The notes: generated from the letters alone by a model not told the origin. 47,992 nt of DNA from DATHVI01 sp035461385 (GCA_035461385.1 DATHVI010000008.1:1-47992); one strand, 5' to 3'; numbered from the stretch's first letter, positions 1 to 8,678 are shown. Numbers and translations are program-made.

Positions 1-119
1 AGCACCGGCTGCCACTCGGGCGGCTCGCCCGCCGCCTCGGCGAAGATGCCGTTCACGCGCTCGGCGGCGATGTAGGCGTACGGGGATCCGAGGTCGTAGA
101 AGAAGACAGCGCGCGCCAT
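1..119 (-). CDS. DsbA-fold protein, 2-hydroxychromene-2-carboxylate isomerase-like (partial, N-terminus only)
   Basis: The gene starts with ATG at 119 on the minus strand and runs off the left edge, so only about 39 residues are visible. They begin MARAVFFYDLGSPYAYIAAE. A strand followed by D-L-G-S-P-Y-A-Y is the N-terminal signature of the DsbA-like thioredoxin fold in the 2-hydroxychromene-2-carboxylate isomerase / glutathione S-transferase kappa group. In that group a Ser-Pro-Tyr stretch replaces the CxxC of true disulfide oxidoreductases. It is probably a soluble cytoplasmic enzyme, and its substrate cannot be told from this fragment. It lies downstream of lpdA on the same strand, with a likely terminator between them. 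Confidence 0.7.
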   Translation of the reverse strand, partial: MARAVFFYDLGSPYAYIAAERVNGIFAEAAGEPPEWQPV

Positions 120-150
120 TCGTCGCAGGGTACGCCGAAAGGAGGATCCC

Positions 151-193
151 GAGAGTCGAGTTGGTACGCCGACGGCGGACGAACTCGACGCTC
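151..193 (-). terminator. Inverted repeat downstream of lpdA, probable terminator
   Basis: Arms 151-162 and 182-193 pair over 12 bp with one mismatch (core GTCGAGTT / AACTCGAC). They flank a 19-nt loop that itself holds a small GC hairpin. It sits just after the lpdA stop codon and before the next minus-strand gene. There is no T tract on either strand, so termination is inferred from position and pairing. Confidence 0.45.
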
Positions 194-221
194 GATGGAT
201 TGAGCGCGCCGGGGAGGCGGG

Positions 222-1589
222 CTATTGGTGCGTGGCCCAGCCGTCGACCGCGCGGGCGGCGTCGAGGACCGCCTCCGAGATCGTCGGGTGAGGGTGAACG
301 ATGCGCGCCAGCTCCTGGTAGCCGCCCTCGAGCGCGATCGTGTCGACCAGCTCGCTGATCATGTCGCAGGCGCGGTTGCCCACCACGTGGGCGCCGAGGA
401 TCTCGCCGTACTCCGAGTCGGCAACGATCTTGACGATCCCCTCGCGATCGTCGTAGACGATCCCGGCGCCGATTGCGCCGAGCTTGAAGCGGCCGACCTT
501 GACGTCGTTGCCCCCGTCGCGGGCCTGCTGCTCGGTCATCCCCACGCTCGCCACCTGCGGCTCGCAGAAGGTTGCCCCGGGGACGAGGTTCGGGTCGACC
601 GGGTGCGTGGGATGCTCGGCGATCGTCTCGACCGCGACCACGCCCTCCTCCATCGCCTTGTGGGCAAGCGCCGGGCCGCGGACCAGGTCGCCGATCGCGA
701 AAACCTTCGGGTTCGACGTTCGCTGGTACTCGTCGATCCCCACCTTTCCGTCCTCCTCCGTATCCACCTTCGCGTCGGCGAGCCCCAGCGCGTCCGTGTC
801 GGGCCGGCGTCCCCCGGCGATCGCGAGGTAGTCGACCGCGAGGTCCTTGTCCCCGGCCTTGAGCTTCACCTGACTCTTCTGTGCGTCGACGGCCTCGACT
901 TTGGTGCCGGTCATGATCTCGATTCCCTGCTTGCGGAACTGGCGCTCGACGATCTTCACGACGTCGGCATCCTCGGCGGGGAGGATCCGATCGAGCATCT
1001 CGATCAGCGTCACCTCGGTTCCATAGCGGGCGTACGCGGAGGCGATCTCCGCGCCCGAGGCACCGGCGCCGACAACGGCGAGCTTCTTCGGCTGGGAGGG
1101 CAACGACCAGGCTCCCCAGGTGTCGACGACGCGCTCGGAGAACTCGACTCCGGGGATCGGCAGCGCCACCGACCCGGTCGCCAGCACCACCGCGCCGGCC
1201 TCGTACGTGTCGTCGCCGACGACGACGTTGGCGTTCTCGTCGAGCGCTCCCTCGCCCTCGATCCAGGTGACCTTGTTCTTGTCCCAGAGCATCTTCACGC
1301 CGCTCGCGAGCGTGTCCGAGACCTTCTGGCGCCGCTCGCCGAGGGCCTTCCAGTCGAGGCTCGCCGACTTGACCTGGAGGCCGAGCTCGGCGCTGTTCTC
1401 GGCGTGGTCGAGGAGCTCGGCCGTGTAGAGCATCGTCTTCGCCGGGATGCAGGCGTAGTTCAGGCACCGACCTCCCGGCTTGTCGCGCTCGACCACCGCC
1501 GTCTTCTTGCCGAGCTGGGCGGCGCGGATCGCCGCGACGTAGCCGCCCGGCCCACCTCCGATCACGATCACGTCGTATGCGTCAGCCAT
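222..1589 (-). CDS. lpdA: Dihydrolipoyl dehydrogenase (E3)
   Basis: This 455-residue flavoprotein reoxidises dihydrolipoamide of 2-oxoacid dehydrogenase complexes or the glycine cleavage system and passes electrons to NAD+. The N-terminal FAD-binding motif is GGGPGGYVAA (from residue 11). The redox-active disulfide is C42/C47 in GGRCLNYACIPAK, where the usual GGTCLNVGCIPSK is slightly altered. A second Rossmann motif GAGASGAEIA binds NAD, and GDL in AIGDLVRGP contacts FAD. The C-terminal HPHPTISE supplies the His-Glu catalytic pair. Length is normal for the family. The start is ATG at 1589 with an AGGAGA ribosome site a few bases upstream. No E1 or E2 genes are adjacent, so the partner complex is unknown. 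Confidence 0.93.
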   Translation of the reverse strand: MADAYDVIVIGGGPGGYVAAIRAAQLGKKTAVVERDKPGGRCLNYACIPAKTMLYTAELLDHAENSAELGLQVKSASLDWKALGERRQKVSDTLASGVKMLWDKNKVTWIEGEGALDENANVVVGDDTYEAGAVVLATGSVALPIPGVEFSERVVDTWGAWSLPSQPKKLAVVGAGASGAEIASAYARYGTEVTLIEMLDRILPAEDADVVKIVERQFRKQGIEIMTGTKVEAVDAQKSQVKLKAGDKDLAVDYLAIAGGRRPDTDALGLADAKVDTEEDGKVGIDEYQRTSNPKVFAIGDLVRGPALAHKAMEEGVVAVETIAEHPTHPVDPNLVPGATFCEPQVASVGMTEQQARDGGNDVKVGRFKLGAIGAGIVYDDREGIVKIVADSEYGEILGAHVVGNRACDMISELVDTIALEGGYQELARIVHPHPTISEAVLDAARAVDGWATHQ

Positions 1590-1670
1590 TCACCCGGTCT
1601 CCTAACGCTCGCTGTCGATAGTGAGGGGCTTCAGCCCCGAAGCATCCAAGGCCGCGGCAGGCGGCCGCAA

Positions 1671-2137
1671 GTGGATCTCTCGAATCGCGGGCGACTCTAC
1701 CCAGCGAGGCTGGTTGGCGTCATCCAGCGCGGCACGGCCGCCTGGTGGCGTCGCAAGGCCCCGAGCGGGTACCGGTTCCCCGAGATGGCCGACCCCGCCA
1801 CGTTCGGCGTCGCCGTGGTCGGCCTCGGCCAGCCCGAGGTCGGTGACGTGTCCTGTTCGTCCTCGCGGCGGTCGCCGGCTTCACCCTGATCGAGGCGATC
1901 GCGTCGGGAGGGTTCCGCCACGGCCTTCGCGGCGAGCCGAGCGACGTCATCGCCCTCGCGACCGCGTTCAGCTTTCTCTCGACCGGGCTCGCCGTCGGCT
2001 CGGCGGCGCTCGCGGTCGAGCTGCTCGAGACGTGGGCGGGGTGGGTCGTCGCGCCGTTCGCCGCGACGTGCGTCGACGTCCTCGGTGCCGCGGGCGAGAT
2101 CGCGCTCGCCGAGTACGTCCGCGACCGCCGAGGTTGA
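1671..2137 (+). pseudogene. Frameshifted small membrane protein gene
   Basis: Codon-biased coding sequence is visible in two successive frames. The first part (GTG at 1671 or ATG at 1785, ending in MADPATFGVAVVGLGQPEVGD) is open until about 1850. The rest continues one frame over from about 1853 as LFVLAAVAGFTLIEAIASGG and then two more hydrophobic stretches, stopping at TGA 2135-2137. Adding one C at 1851-1853 would restore a single frame with three predicted membrane segments. Third-position GC is high across both parts, so decay would be recent, or the shift is a sequencing error in a C run. The family is not recognised. Confidence 0.45.
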
Positions 2138-2164
2138 GCGCCCTGCCCGTGCTGTTCGGTTGAT

Positions 2165-2186
2165 CTTTGCATCATTTGATGTAAAG
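2165..2186. promoter_or_regulatory. 22-bp imperfect palindromic operator before the lipid operon
   Basis: The half-sites are CTTTGCATCA (2165-2174) and TGATGTAAAG (2177-2186), separated by TT; 9 of 10 positions are complementary. It is an AT-rich island in about 70 percent GC DNA and ends 17 nt before the ATG at 2204. Size and symmetry fit a dimeric TetR- or GntR-type repressor of fatty acid genes. No such regulator is encoded next to it, so the cognate protein is unknown. Confidence 0.6.
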
Positions 2187-2203
2187 GTGTAGCTTCGATC
2201 CCG

Positions 2204-4234
2204 ATGACCACTGCCGAAGCTCCGCCGACGACGATCGACGCGGTCGCGCTGCGCCGCTACCTCGACGGCCCCCACCGCGTGGTCCGCGAGCACGTCCGCG
2301 GCGTCCTCGCCCATCCCGACCTCGCCCGCGACCCGGCGCCGGCGTCGACCGCCGAGCACCGCCGCCGGGTCTCCGAGCAGGCGCGGGCGCTGGCGCGGAC
2401 CGGCGGTACCGCGCTCGGGTTCCCGTCCGAATTCGGCGGGCTCGACCGGGTCGGCGCCTCGATCGCGGCGTTCGAGACGCTCGGGCACGGCGACCTCTCG
2501 CTGCTCGTCAAATGCGGGGTCCAGTTCGGCCTCTTCGGCGGCGCGGTCCTTCACCTCGGCACCCGCCGCCACCACGAGCGCCACCTCGCCGCGCTGGCTT
2601 CGCTCGAGCTCCCCGGCTGCTTCGCGATGAGCGAGACCGGCCACGGGTCGAATGTCCAGCGGCTGCGGACCACCGCCACGTACGATCCCGAGCGCGGCGA
2701 GTTCGTCGTCGAGACCCCCGACGACGACGCCCGTAAGGACTACATCGGCAACGCCGCCGAAGACGCGCGCCTTGCCGCGGTCTTCGCGCAGCTCGTCGTC
2801 GCAGGGGAGTCGCACGGCGTCCATGCGCTGCTGGTGCCGATCCGCGACGACGACGGCCGGGTTCTCCCCGGGGTGCGGGTCTCCGACTGCGGCGAGAAGG
2901 CCGGCCTCGCCGGGGTCGACAACGGGCGGATCTGGTTCGACGGCGTCCGGGTTCCGCGCGAGGCGCTGCTCGACCGCTACGCGCGCGTCGGCGAGGACGG
3001 CTCATACTCGAGCCCGATCGCGAATCCCGACCGCCGCTTCTTCACCATGCTCGGGACCCTGATCCAGGGTCGGATCAGCGTCGGCGGCGCGGCGATCAGC
3101 GCCGCCAAGTCGGCGCTCGCGATCGCCGTCCGTCACGCGCTCCGCCGGCGCCAGTTCGGCCCTCCCGGATCCGACGAGGAGGTGCTGCTGCTCGACTACC
3201 GCATCCACCAGCGCCGCCTGCTGCCGGCTCTGGCGCGGACCTACGCCCTCCACTTCGCCCAGCAGCGGCTCGTCGCCGACCTCGAGCGGGTCTTCGGCGA
3301 CTCCGGCGGCTCCCGGAAGCCGGACGACGATCGCGCCCGGCGCGAGCTCGAGACCCGCGCCGCCGGGCTCAAGGCGGTCGCCACCTGGCACGCGACCGAG
3401 ACGATCCAGGCCTGCCGCGAGTGCTGCGGCGGCGCCGGATACCTGCGCGAGAACCGGTTCGCGGAGCTGCGCGAGGACACCGACGTCTTCACCACCTTCG
3501 AGGGCGACAACACGATCCTCCTCCAGCTCGTCGCCAAGAGCCTGCTGACCGGGTTCCGCGACGAGCTCGGCGAGCTCGGTCCGGTGGCGACGGCGGGGTT
3601 CATCGCCGGCCAGGCGCTCGAGACGGCGGTCGAGCGCAGCGCCGCGCGCGAGATCATCCAGCGACTCACCGACGACCTCGTCCCGAGTCGCGAGCGCGAA
3701 GGCGACCTCCGCGACCGCGGTTACCACCTCGGGCTGTTCAGGTGGCGCGCGCAGCACATGCTGACCGGTGTCGCCCGGCGCCTCAAGCGCGGAATCGAGT
3801 CCGGGCGCGAGCCGTTCGAGGTCTTCAACGAGTGCCAGGACCATGTCGTCGCGACGGCGCGCGCCCACGTCGCGACCGAGGTGCTCGAGGAGCTCGCGGC
3901 GGCGGTCGAGCGCTGCGAGGACCCCGCCCTTACGGTGACCCTCGATCGGATCTGCGACCTCTACGCGCTGGTCGAGATCGAGGCCGAACGCGGCTGGTTC
4001 CAGGAGCACGGGCGGGTCTCCTCGACCCGGGCCAAGCTCGTCACCCGCGCGGTCAACCGGCTCTGCGGCGAGCTGCGGGCGGGCGCCTACGACCTCGTCG
4101 ACGCGTTCGGGATCCCGGACGCGGTGCTGGCGGCTCCGATCGGCCTCCCCGGCGGCGAGGCGAGCCGGACCGCGGCGGCGGAAGTCGGCGTCGAGCTCCC
4201 GGACGCGCGAGTGCTCGCGAGCCAGATCGGGTAA
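2204..4234 (+). CDS. Acyl-CoA dehydrogenase / acyl-CoA oxidase-like flavoprotein
   Basis: At 676 residues this is much longer than ordinary acyl-CoA dehydrogenases (about 380) and close to acyl-CoA oxidases. It would introduce the trans-2 double bond into acyl-CoA using FAD. The middle domain has CFAMSETGHGSNVQ, the flavin-contact loop in its oxidase-type form. The C-terminal half has ECCGGAGYLRENRF and DTDVFTTFEGDNTILLQLVAK, also typical of the oxidase-like branch. Whether electrons go to oxygen or to ETF cannot be told. It starts at ATG 2204 with no clear ribosome site, so translation may be leaderless or weakly led. It is the first gene of an operon with thiolase (10-nt gap), FabG4-type reductase and MaoC dehydratase, and is probably controlled through the palindrome just upstream. 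Confidence 0.88.
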   Translation: MTTAEAPPTTIDAVALRRYLDGPHRVVREHVRGVLAHPDLARDPAPASTAEHRRRVSEQARALARTGGTALGFPSEFGGLDRVGASIAAFETLGHGDLSLLVKCGVQFGLFGGAVLHLGTRRHHERHLAALASLELPGCFAMSETGHGSNVQRLRTTATYDPERGEFVVETPDDDARKDYIGNAAEDARLAAVFAQLVVAGESHGVHALLVPIRDDDGRVLPGVRVSDCGEKAGLAGVDNGRIWFDGVRVPREALLDRYARVGEDGSYSSPIANPDRRFFTMLGTLIQGRISVGGAAISAAKSALAIAVRHALRRRQFGPPGSDEEVLLLDYRIHQRRLLPALARTYALHFAQQRLVADLERVFGDSGGSRKPDDDRARRELETRAAGLKAVATWHATETIQACRECCGGAGYLRENRFAELREDTDVFTTFEGDNTILLQLVAKSLLTGFRDELGELGPVATAGFIAGQALETAVERSAAREIIQRLTDDLVPSREREGDLRDRGYHLGLFRWRAQHMLTGVARRLKRGIESGREPFEVFNECQDHVVATARAHVATEVLEELAAAVERCEDPALTVTLDRICDLYALVEIEAERGWFQEHGRVSSTRAKLVTRAVNRLCGELRAGAYDLVDAFGIPDAVLAAPIGLPGGEASRTAAAEVGVELPDARVLASQIG

Positions 4235-4244
4235 CGGGGGCGGG

Positions 4245-5528
4245 ATGGCACGGGACACGAGCAAGGTCGCGGTCCTCGGCGGGAACCGAATCCCGTTCGC
4301 CCGCCAGAACGGCAGCTACGCGCGAGCCTCGAACCAGGACATGCTGACCGCCGCCCTCGACGGGCTGGTGAGCCGGTTCGCCCTCGGTGGCGAGGTCCTC
4401 GGCGAGGTAGCCGCGGGCGCGGTCCTCAAGCACAGCCGCGACCTCAACCTCACCCGCGAGGCGTTGCTCGGCAGCGCGCTCTCGCCGCGAACGCCGGCCT
4501 ACGACGTCCAGCAGGCGTGCGGCACCGGGCTCGAGGCGACGCTGCTGGTCGCGAACAAGATCGCCCTCGGCCAGATCGAGGCCGGGGTCGCCGGCGGCGT
4601 CGACACGACCAGCGACGCGCCGATCGAGATCAACGAGGACCTTCGCCAGCTCCTGCTCGAGGCGAACCGGACCCGGTCGACCGTCGGACGGCTGCGGCTC
4701 CTCGGCCGCCTGCGGCCGGGGCAGATCGTGCCCGCCCTCCCGCGTAACGCCGAGCCGCGGACGGGGATGTCGATGGGCGAGCACCAGGCGGTCTCGACCC
4801 GCCGCTGGGGGATCACCCGCGCCGAGCAGGACGAGATCGCGGCGGCGAGCCACCAGCGTCTCGCCGCCGCCTACGAGCGCGGCTTCTTCGACGACCTCCT
4901 GACCCCCTATCTCGGTCTCGAGCGCGACCAGAACCTGCGTCCCGACTCGACCCCGCAGAAGCTGGCGAAGCTCCGGCCGGTGTTCGGCGACGGGCCCGAG
5001 GCGACGATGACGGCCGGGAACTCGACCCCGCTCACCGACGGGGCTGCCGTCGTCCTGCTCGCGAGCGACCGCTGGGCGAAGGAGCGCTCACTGCCGCCGC
5101 TCGCCTACGTCGTCGACGCCGAGACCGCCGCCGTCGACTTCACAAGCGGGGCCGACGACCTGCTCGGCGCGCCGCTCTACGCGGTCCCGCGGCTGCTCGC
5201 CCGCAACCGGCTCGCGATCGGCGACTTCGACTTCTACGAGATCCACGAGGCGTTCGCGTCGCAGGTCGCGATGACGCTCAAGGCGTGGGAGGATCCGGCG
5301 TTCTGCTCCGAGCGCCTCGGTCTCGACGAGCCCCTCGGGTCGATCGACCGCGAGCGCCTCAACGTCAACGGGTCGTCGCTCGCCACCGGGCACCCGTTCG
5401 CCGCCACCGGCGGGCGGATCGTCGCGACGCTGGCGAAGCTGCTCGCCGAGCGCGGCTCGGGCCGCGGCCTGATCTCGATCTGCGCCGCGGGCGGGCAGGG
5501 TGTGACGGCGATCCTCGAGGCGGCCTGA
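4245..5528 (+). CDS. Acetyl-CoA C-acetyltransferase (thiolase, FadA2/FadI-like)
   Basis: This is a 427-residue thiolase, which cleaves 3-ketoacyl-CoA to acetyl-CoA plus a shortened acyl-CoA, or condenses in reverse. The nucleophilic cysteine is C92 in VQQACGTGLEA. The family histidine lies in YEIHEAFASQ and the second one in NVNGSSLATGHPFAATGGR. The C-terminal catalytic cysteine lies in ICAAGGQGVTAILE. Length and the GHPFAATG form resemble the FadI/FadA2 group more than the 390-residue biosynthetic enzymes. It follows the acyl-CoA dehydrogenase by 10 nt and precedes the FabG4-type gene by 5 nt, so the three are almost certainly co-transcribed. Confidence 0.92.
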   Translation: MARDTSKVAVLGGNRIPFARQNGSYARASNQDMLTAALDGLVSRFALGGEVLGEVAAGAVLKHSRDLNLTREALLGSALSPRTPAYDVQQACGTGLEATLLVANKIALGQIEAGVAGGVDTTSDAPIEINEDLRQLLLEANRTRSTVGRLRLLGRLRPGQIVPALPRNAEPRTGMSMGEHQAVSTRRWGITRAEQDEIAAASHQRLAAAYERGFFDDLLTPYLGLERDQNLRPDSTPQKLAKLRPVFGDGPEATMTAGNSTPLTDGAAVVLLASDRWAKERSLPPLAYVVDAETAAVDFTSGADDLLGAPLYAVPRLLARNRLAIGDFDFYEIHEAFASQVAMTLKAWEDPAFCSERLGLDEPLGSIDRERLNVNGSSLATGHPFAATGGRIVATLAKLLAERGSGRGLISICAAGGQGVTAILEAA

Positions 5529-5533
5529 TCGGC

Positions 5534-6898
5534 ATGTCCGATCGCTATCAGTCGCTCGTCTCATCCCCGCTCGGCAAGGCCGTCGGCAAGCGGCTCGGGC
5601 TCCCGGTTCCGCCCCGGATCCGCCGCCACGAGCCGGGGATGCCGGTCGTCGCCGGCCCGGTTCTCCTCGGCGGCGCCAGGGGCGGCGGCCTGCGCGACGC
5701 CGCTGAGGACGCTCTGCGGTCGATCGGCGCCCACGTCCTCGCTTCTGCGCCCGACGCCGGCGAGGATGTGCGGGGCGGGCTCGCGGCGCTCGTCTACGAC
5801 GCCGGTGGGATCGACTCGAGTGAGCGCCTGCGGGCGGTCTACGACTTCTTCTCGCCACTACTGCGGCGCCTCGAAGCCAACGGCCGGGTGATCGTCCTTG
5901 CCGGCCTCCCCGCCGAGGCGGGGTCGGCGGGCGCCGCGGTCGCCCAGCGAGCGCTCGAGGGGTTCGTGCGCTCGGTCGGCAAGGAGGTCGGCGCGCGCGG
6001 CTCGACCGCGCAGCTGGTCCGGGTGGCGAACGGCGGCGAGCGCGCGATTGAGTCGACGCTGCGATTCCTGCTCTCGGCGCGATCGGCCTACGTCTCCGGC
6101 CAGGTGATCTCGATCGAGGCACGCGACGCCGAGGCGATCGAGACGCCCGGCGACTGGGAGCAGCCCCTCGACGGCCGGGTCGCGGCGGTAACCGGCGCGG
6201 CGCGCGGGATCGGCGAGGCGATCGCCGAGACGCTCGCGCGCGACGGCGCCGAGGTCGTCTGCGTCGACGTTCCCGCCCAGGGGGCGGCCCTGAGCGCGGT
6301 CGCCAACCGAATCGGCGGCACCGCGCTCCAGCTCGACATCACCGGCGCCGACGCCGGCCCGCGGCTCGCCGACCACGCCGTCCACCGTCACGGACGCTTC
6401 GACGTCGTCGTCCACAACGCCGGGATCACCCGTGACCGGACCCTGGCGCGGATGAGCCCCCAGGAATGGGACTCGGTGATCGCGGTCAACCTCACGAGCC
6501 AGGAGCGGATCAGCGCCGAGCTGCTCGACCGCGACCTGCTCGGGGCCGGCGGGCGGATCGTCTGCGTCTCGTCGGTGAGCGGGATCGCCGGCAACCGCGG
6601 GCAGGCGAACTACGCGACCAGCAAGGCCGGGGTCATCGGCCTCGTTGAGACGCTTGCGGGCCCGGCACGCGAGCGCGGCGCGACGGCGAACGCGGTCGCG
6701 CCCGGGTTCATCGAGACCGCGATGACGAAGGCGATGCCGCTCGGGATCCGCGAGGCGGGCCGGCGGATGAACAGCCTCGCCCAGGGCGGGCACCCGGCCG
6801 ACGTCGCCGAGACGGTCGCCTGGCTCGCGAGCCCCGGGTCGGGAGCGGTGAACGGGAACGTCGTCCGCGTCTGCGGCCAGGCGCTGCTCGGCGCGTAG
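5534..6898 (+). CDS. fabG4: High-molecular-weight 3-oxoacyl-[ACP/CoA] reductase (FabG4 type)
   Basis: ATG 5534 gives 454 residues. This is the size of mycobacterial FabG4 and almost twice an ordinary FabG. The first 200 residues form a Rossmann-like domain without SDR catalytic residues (begins MSDRYQSLVSSPLGKAVGKR). The second half is a complete short-chain dehydrogenase: TGAARGIGEA binds the cofactor, NAGITRD follows, and SSVSGIAGNRGQANYATSKAG carries the Ser-Tyr-Lys triad. It reduces 3-oxoacyl thioesters (or oxidises 3-hydroxyacyl ones); in FabG4 the cofactor is NADH. The open frame extends further upstream, but only into the thiolase gene. Its neighbours, thiolase and HtdX-type dehydratase, are the same partners as in Mycobacterium tuberculosis Rv0241c-Rv0243. 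Confidence 0.9.
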   Translation: MSDRYQSLVSSPLGKAVGKRLGLPVPPRIRRHEPGMPVVAGPVLLGGARGGGLRDAAEDALRSIGAHVLASAPDAGEDVRGGLAALVYDAGGIDSSERLRAVYDFFSPLLRRLEANGRVIVLAGLPAEAGSAGAAVAQRALEGFVRSVGKEVGARGSTAQLVRVANGGERAIESTLRFLLSARSAYVSGQVISIEARDAEAIETPGDWEQPLDGRVAAVTGAARGIGEAIAETLARDGAEVVCVDVPAQGAALSAVANRIGGTALQLDITGADAGPRLADHAVHRHGRFDVVVHNAGITRDRTLARMSPQEWDSVIAVNLTSQERISAELLDRDLLGAGGRIVCVSSVSGIAGNRGQANYATSKAGVIGLVETLAGPARERGATANAVAPGFIETAMTKAMPLGIREAGRRMNSLAQGGHPADVAETVAWLASPGSGAVNGNVVRVCGQALLGA

Positions 6899-6908
6899 GC
6901 GGGGGCGG

Positions 6909-7805
6909 ATGGCCTCGGGGTCGACGGAGGTCCGCGACGCGCCGCCGTCGCTGCTCGGCCTCTACGCGCGCTCGGTCGCCGGGTCGCTGCTGCCGGGTCG
7001 CCCGGGTCTGCTCCCCACTCGCCGCCTCGCCCTGCGCGAGGTCGAGGTCGACGTCGACCACCTCGCCCGCTACGCCCGGGTCTGCGGATACCGGCTCGGC
7101 TCGGCCCTTCCGGCCACCTACCCGCACGTGCTCGGGTTCCCGCTCGAGCTCGAGCTGATGAGCGACCGCTCGTTTCCGTTCGCCGTCCTCGGCATCGTCC
7201 ACGTCGCGAACCGGATCGAGCAGCTCGAGCCGGTTCGGGTCGACGCCCGCCCGACCGTCACCGTCCACGCCGAGGGCCTCCGCCCGCATCGCCGCGGCAC
7301 CCGGTTCGACCTCGTCACCGAGGTCGGCCTCGACGGGGGGGTCGTCTGGCGCGAGCACAGCACCTACCTGCATCCTGGCGACGGCGATCCGGACGCCCCC
7401 CGCGAGCCCGCGCCCGGCGAGGGCGCAGCCGGCGGCGAGGTCGTGGCCAGCTGGCCCGTTCCCGGCGACATCGGCCGCCGCTACGCGGCCGTCTCGGGTG
7501 ATCGCAACCCGATCCACATCCACGCGCTGACTGCGAAGCCGTTCGGGTTCGGCGGCGCGATCGCCCACGGGATGTGGTCGAAGGCGCGCTGCCTGGCGGC
7601 GCTCGAAGCGAGGCTTCCGGACGCGTACGAGGCGGCGGTCGAGTTCCGCAGCCCGCTCCGGATCCCGACCCGGGCGCGGTTTCGCCTCGGGCAGGCAGAC
7701 CGCGGCTACCGGTTCGCCCTCGAGCCCACGAGCGGCTCCGAGCGTCCGTATCTGCAGGGTTTCGCCGGCCGACTCGGCGTGAGAGAATCCGTCGACCACG
7801 ACTGA
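6909..7805 (+). CDS. MaoC-family 3-hydroxyacyl thioester dehydratase (HtdX-like)
   Basis: This is a 298-residue double-hotdog protein. The second half holds the hydratase-2 motif AVSGDRNPIHIHALTA with catalytic D198 and H203, followed by GAIAHGMWSKARCLAAL. It interconverts (R)-3-hydroxyacyl and trans-2-enoyl thioesters. Length and the neighbouring fabG4 gene match mycobacterial HtdX (Rv0241c). It lies 10 nt after fabG4 and is the last gene of the lipid operon. Together with the two upstream enzymes it completes the four chemical steps of one cycle of acyl-chain shortening or, run backwards, of elongation. Confidence 0.88.
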   Translation: MASGSTEVRDAPPSLLGLYARSVAGSLLPGRPGLLPTRRLALREVEVDVDHLARYARVCGYRLGSALPATYPHVLGFPLELELMSDRSFPFAVLGIVHVANRIEQLEPVRVDARPTVTVHAEGLRPHRRGTRFDLVTEVGLDGGVVWREHSTYLHPGDGDPDAPREPAPGEGAAGGEVVASWPVPGDIGRRYAAVSGDRNPIHIHALTAKPFGFGGAIAHGMWSKARCLAALEARLPDAYEAAVEFRSPLRIPTRARFRLGQADRGYRFALEPTSGSERPYLQGFAGRLGVRESVDHD

Positions 7806-7856
7806 GAGCGGAGCCGGCGGGCACCTCGGCTCCCGAGACCGCACGAGGAGGCGCGG

Positions 7857-8678
7857 ATGGCTGCCGAACCCAATCTGGAGCAGGTCAAGGCGAAGCAACA
7901 GGCGACCTGGTCGAGCGGCGACTACGCGAAGATCGCCTGGCTCACGGTTCCGCTCGCGGACGTCCTCTGCGATGCGGTTGACCTGCGGCCGGGCTCGCGG
8001 GTGGTCGACGTCGCCACCGGCACCGGCCATGTCGCGCTCGCGGCCGCGCGGCGGTTCTGCGAGGTCACCGGCATCGACTACGTGCCCGCCCTGGTCGAGG
8101 GCGCTCAGCGGCGAGCGGAGGCGGAGGGGCTCGAGGTCGACTTCCGCGAGGGCGATGCCGAGAGCCTTCCGTTCGAGGACGGGTCGTTCGACTACGTGCT
8201 GTCGGCGATCGGGGTGATGTTCACCGCCGACCATCAGCGGACAGCCAGCGAGCTGACTCGGGTCTGCCGGCCGCAGGGCATCGTCGGCTTCGTCAACTGG
8301 ACCCCGACCGGGTTCGTCGGCCAGATGCTGAAGGCCGTCGGCGCCCACGTACCTCCGCCTCCGGGCGTGCAGCCGCCTCCCCGCTGGGGGACCGAGGACT
8401 ACGTGCGGGAGCTGCTCGGCGACCGCGTCAGCGAGCTCAGTTTCGAGACCGGAGCCGTCGCCGCGCGCTTCCTTTCCGCCGAGCACTACGCCGACTTCTT
8501 CATCGAGCACTACGGACCGACCCGGAAGGCGAGCGAGGCGCTCGCCGAGGGCGCGGCGCGGGACGCGTTCCGGAGCGACCTCGTCGAGCTCGGGGAGCGC
8601 GCGAACCGGGCCGCGGACGGGCCCGGCATCGTCACCGATTGGGAGTACCTGGTGACGGTGGCAAGGCGCGCCGAGTAG
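7857..8678 (+). CDS. Class I SAM-dependent methyltransferase
   Basis: This is a 273-residue Rossmann-fold methyltransferase of the UbiE/Methyltransf_11 type. Motif I is VVDVATGTGHVALAAARR, the acidic end of strand 2 is in GIDYVPALVE, motif II/III is GDAESLPFEDGSFDYVLSAIG, and a later strand is PQGIVGFVNWTP. A clear GAGGAGG ribosome site precedes ATG 7857. It starts 51 nt after the dehydratase and could be a separate unit or a tail of the lipid operon. The substrate cannot be predicted. It is followed by the convergent thiE-linked membrane gene. Confidence 0.85.
   Translation: MAAEPNLEQVKAKQQATWSSGDYAKIAWLTVPLADVLCDAVDLRPGSRVVDVATGTGHVALAAARRFCEVTGIDYVPALVEGAQRRAEAEGLEVDFREGDAESLPFEDGSFDYVLSAIGVMFTADHQRTASELTRVCRPQGIVGFVNWTPTGFVGQMLKAVGAHVPPPPGVQPPPRWGTEDYVRELLGDRVSELSFETGAVAARFLSAEHYADFFIEHYGPTRKASEALAEGAARDAFRSDLVELGERANRAADGPGIVTDWEYLVTVARRAE

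Noticed and set aside
1625..1665. Small GC hairpins (GGGGC-TTCA-GCCCC and GGCCGC-GGCAG-GCGGCC) upstream of lpdA
   Set aside because: They are short, expected by chance at this GC content, and in no position to terminate a known transcript.
225..1889. Long open frame on the plus strand across lpdA
   Set aside because: It is antisense to a well-supported gene, has shadow-like composition and no family motifs. Only its last part (after 1671) was kept as a piece of the frameshifted membrane gene.
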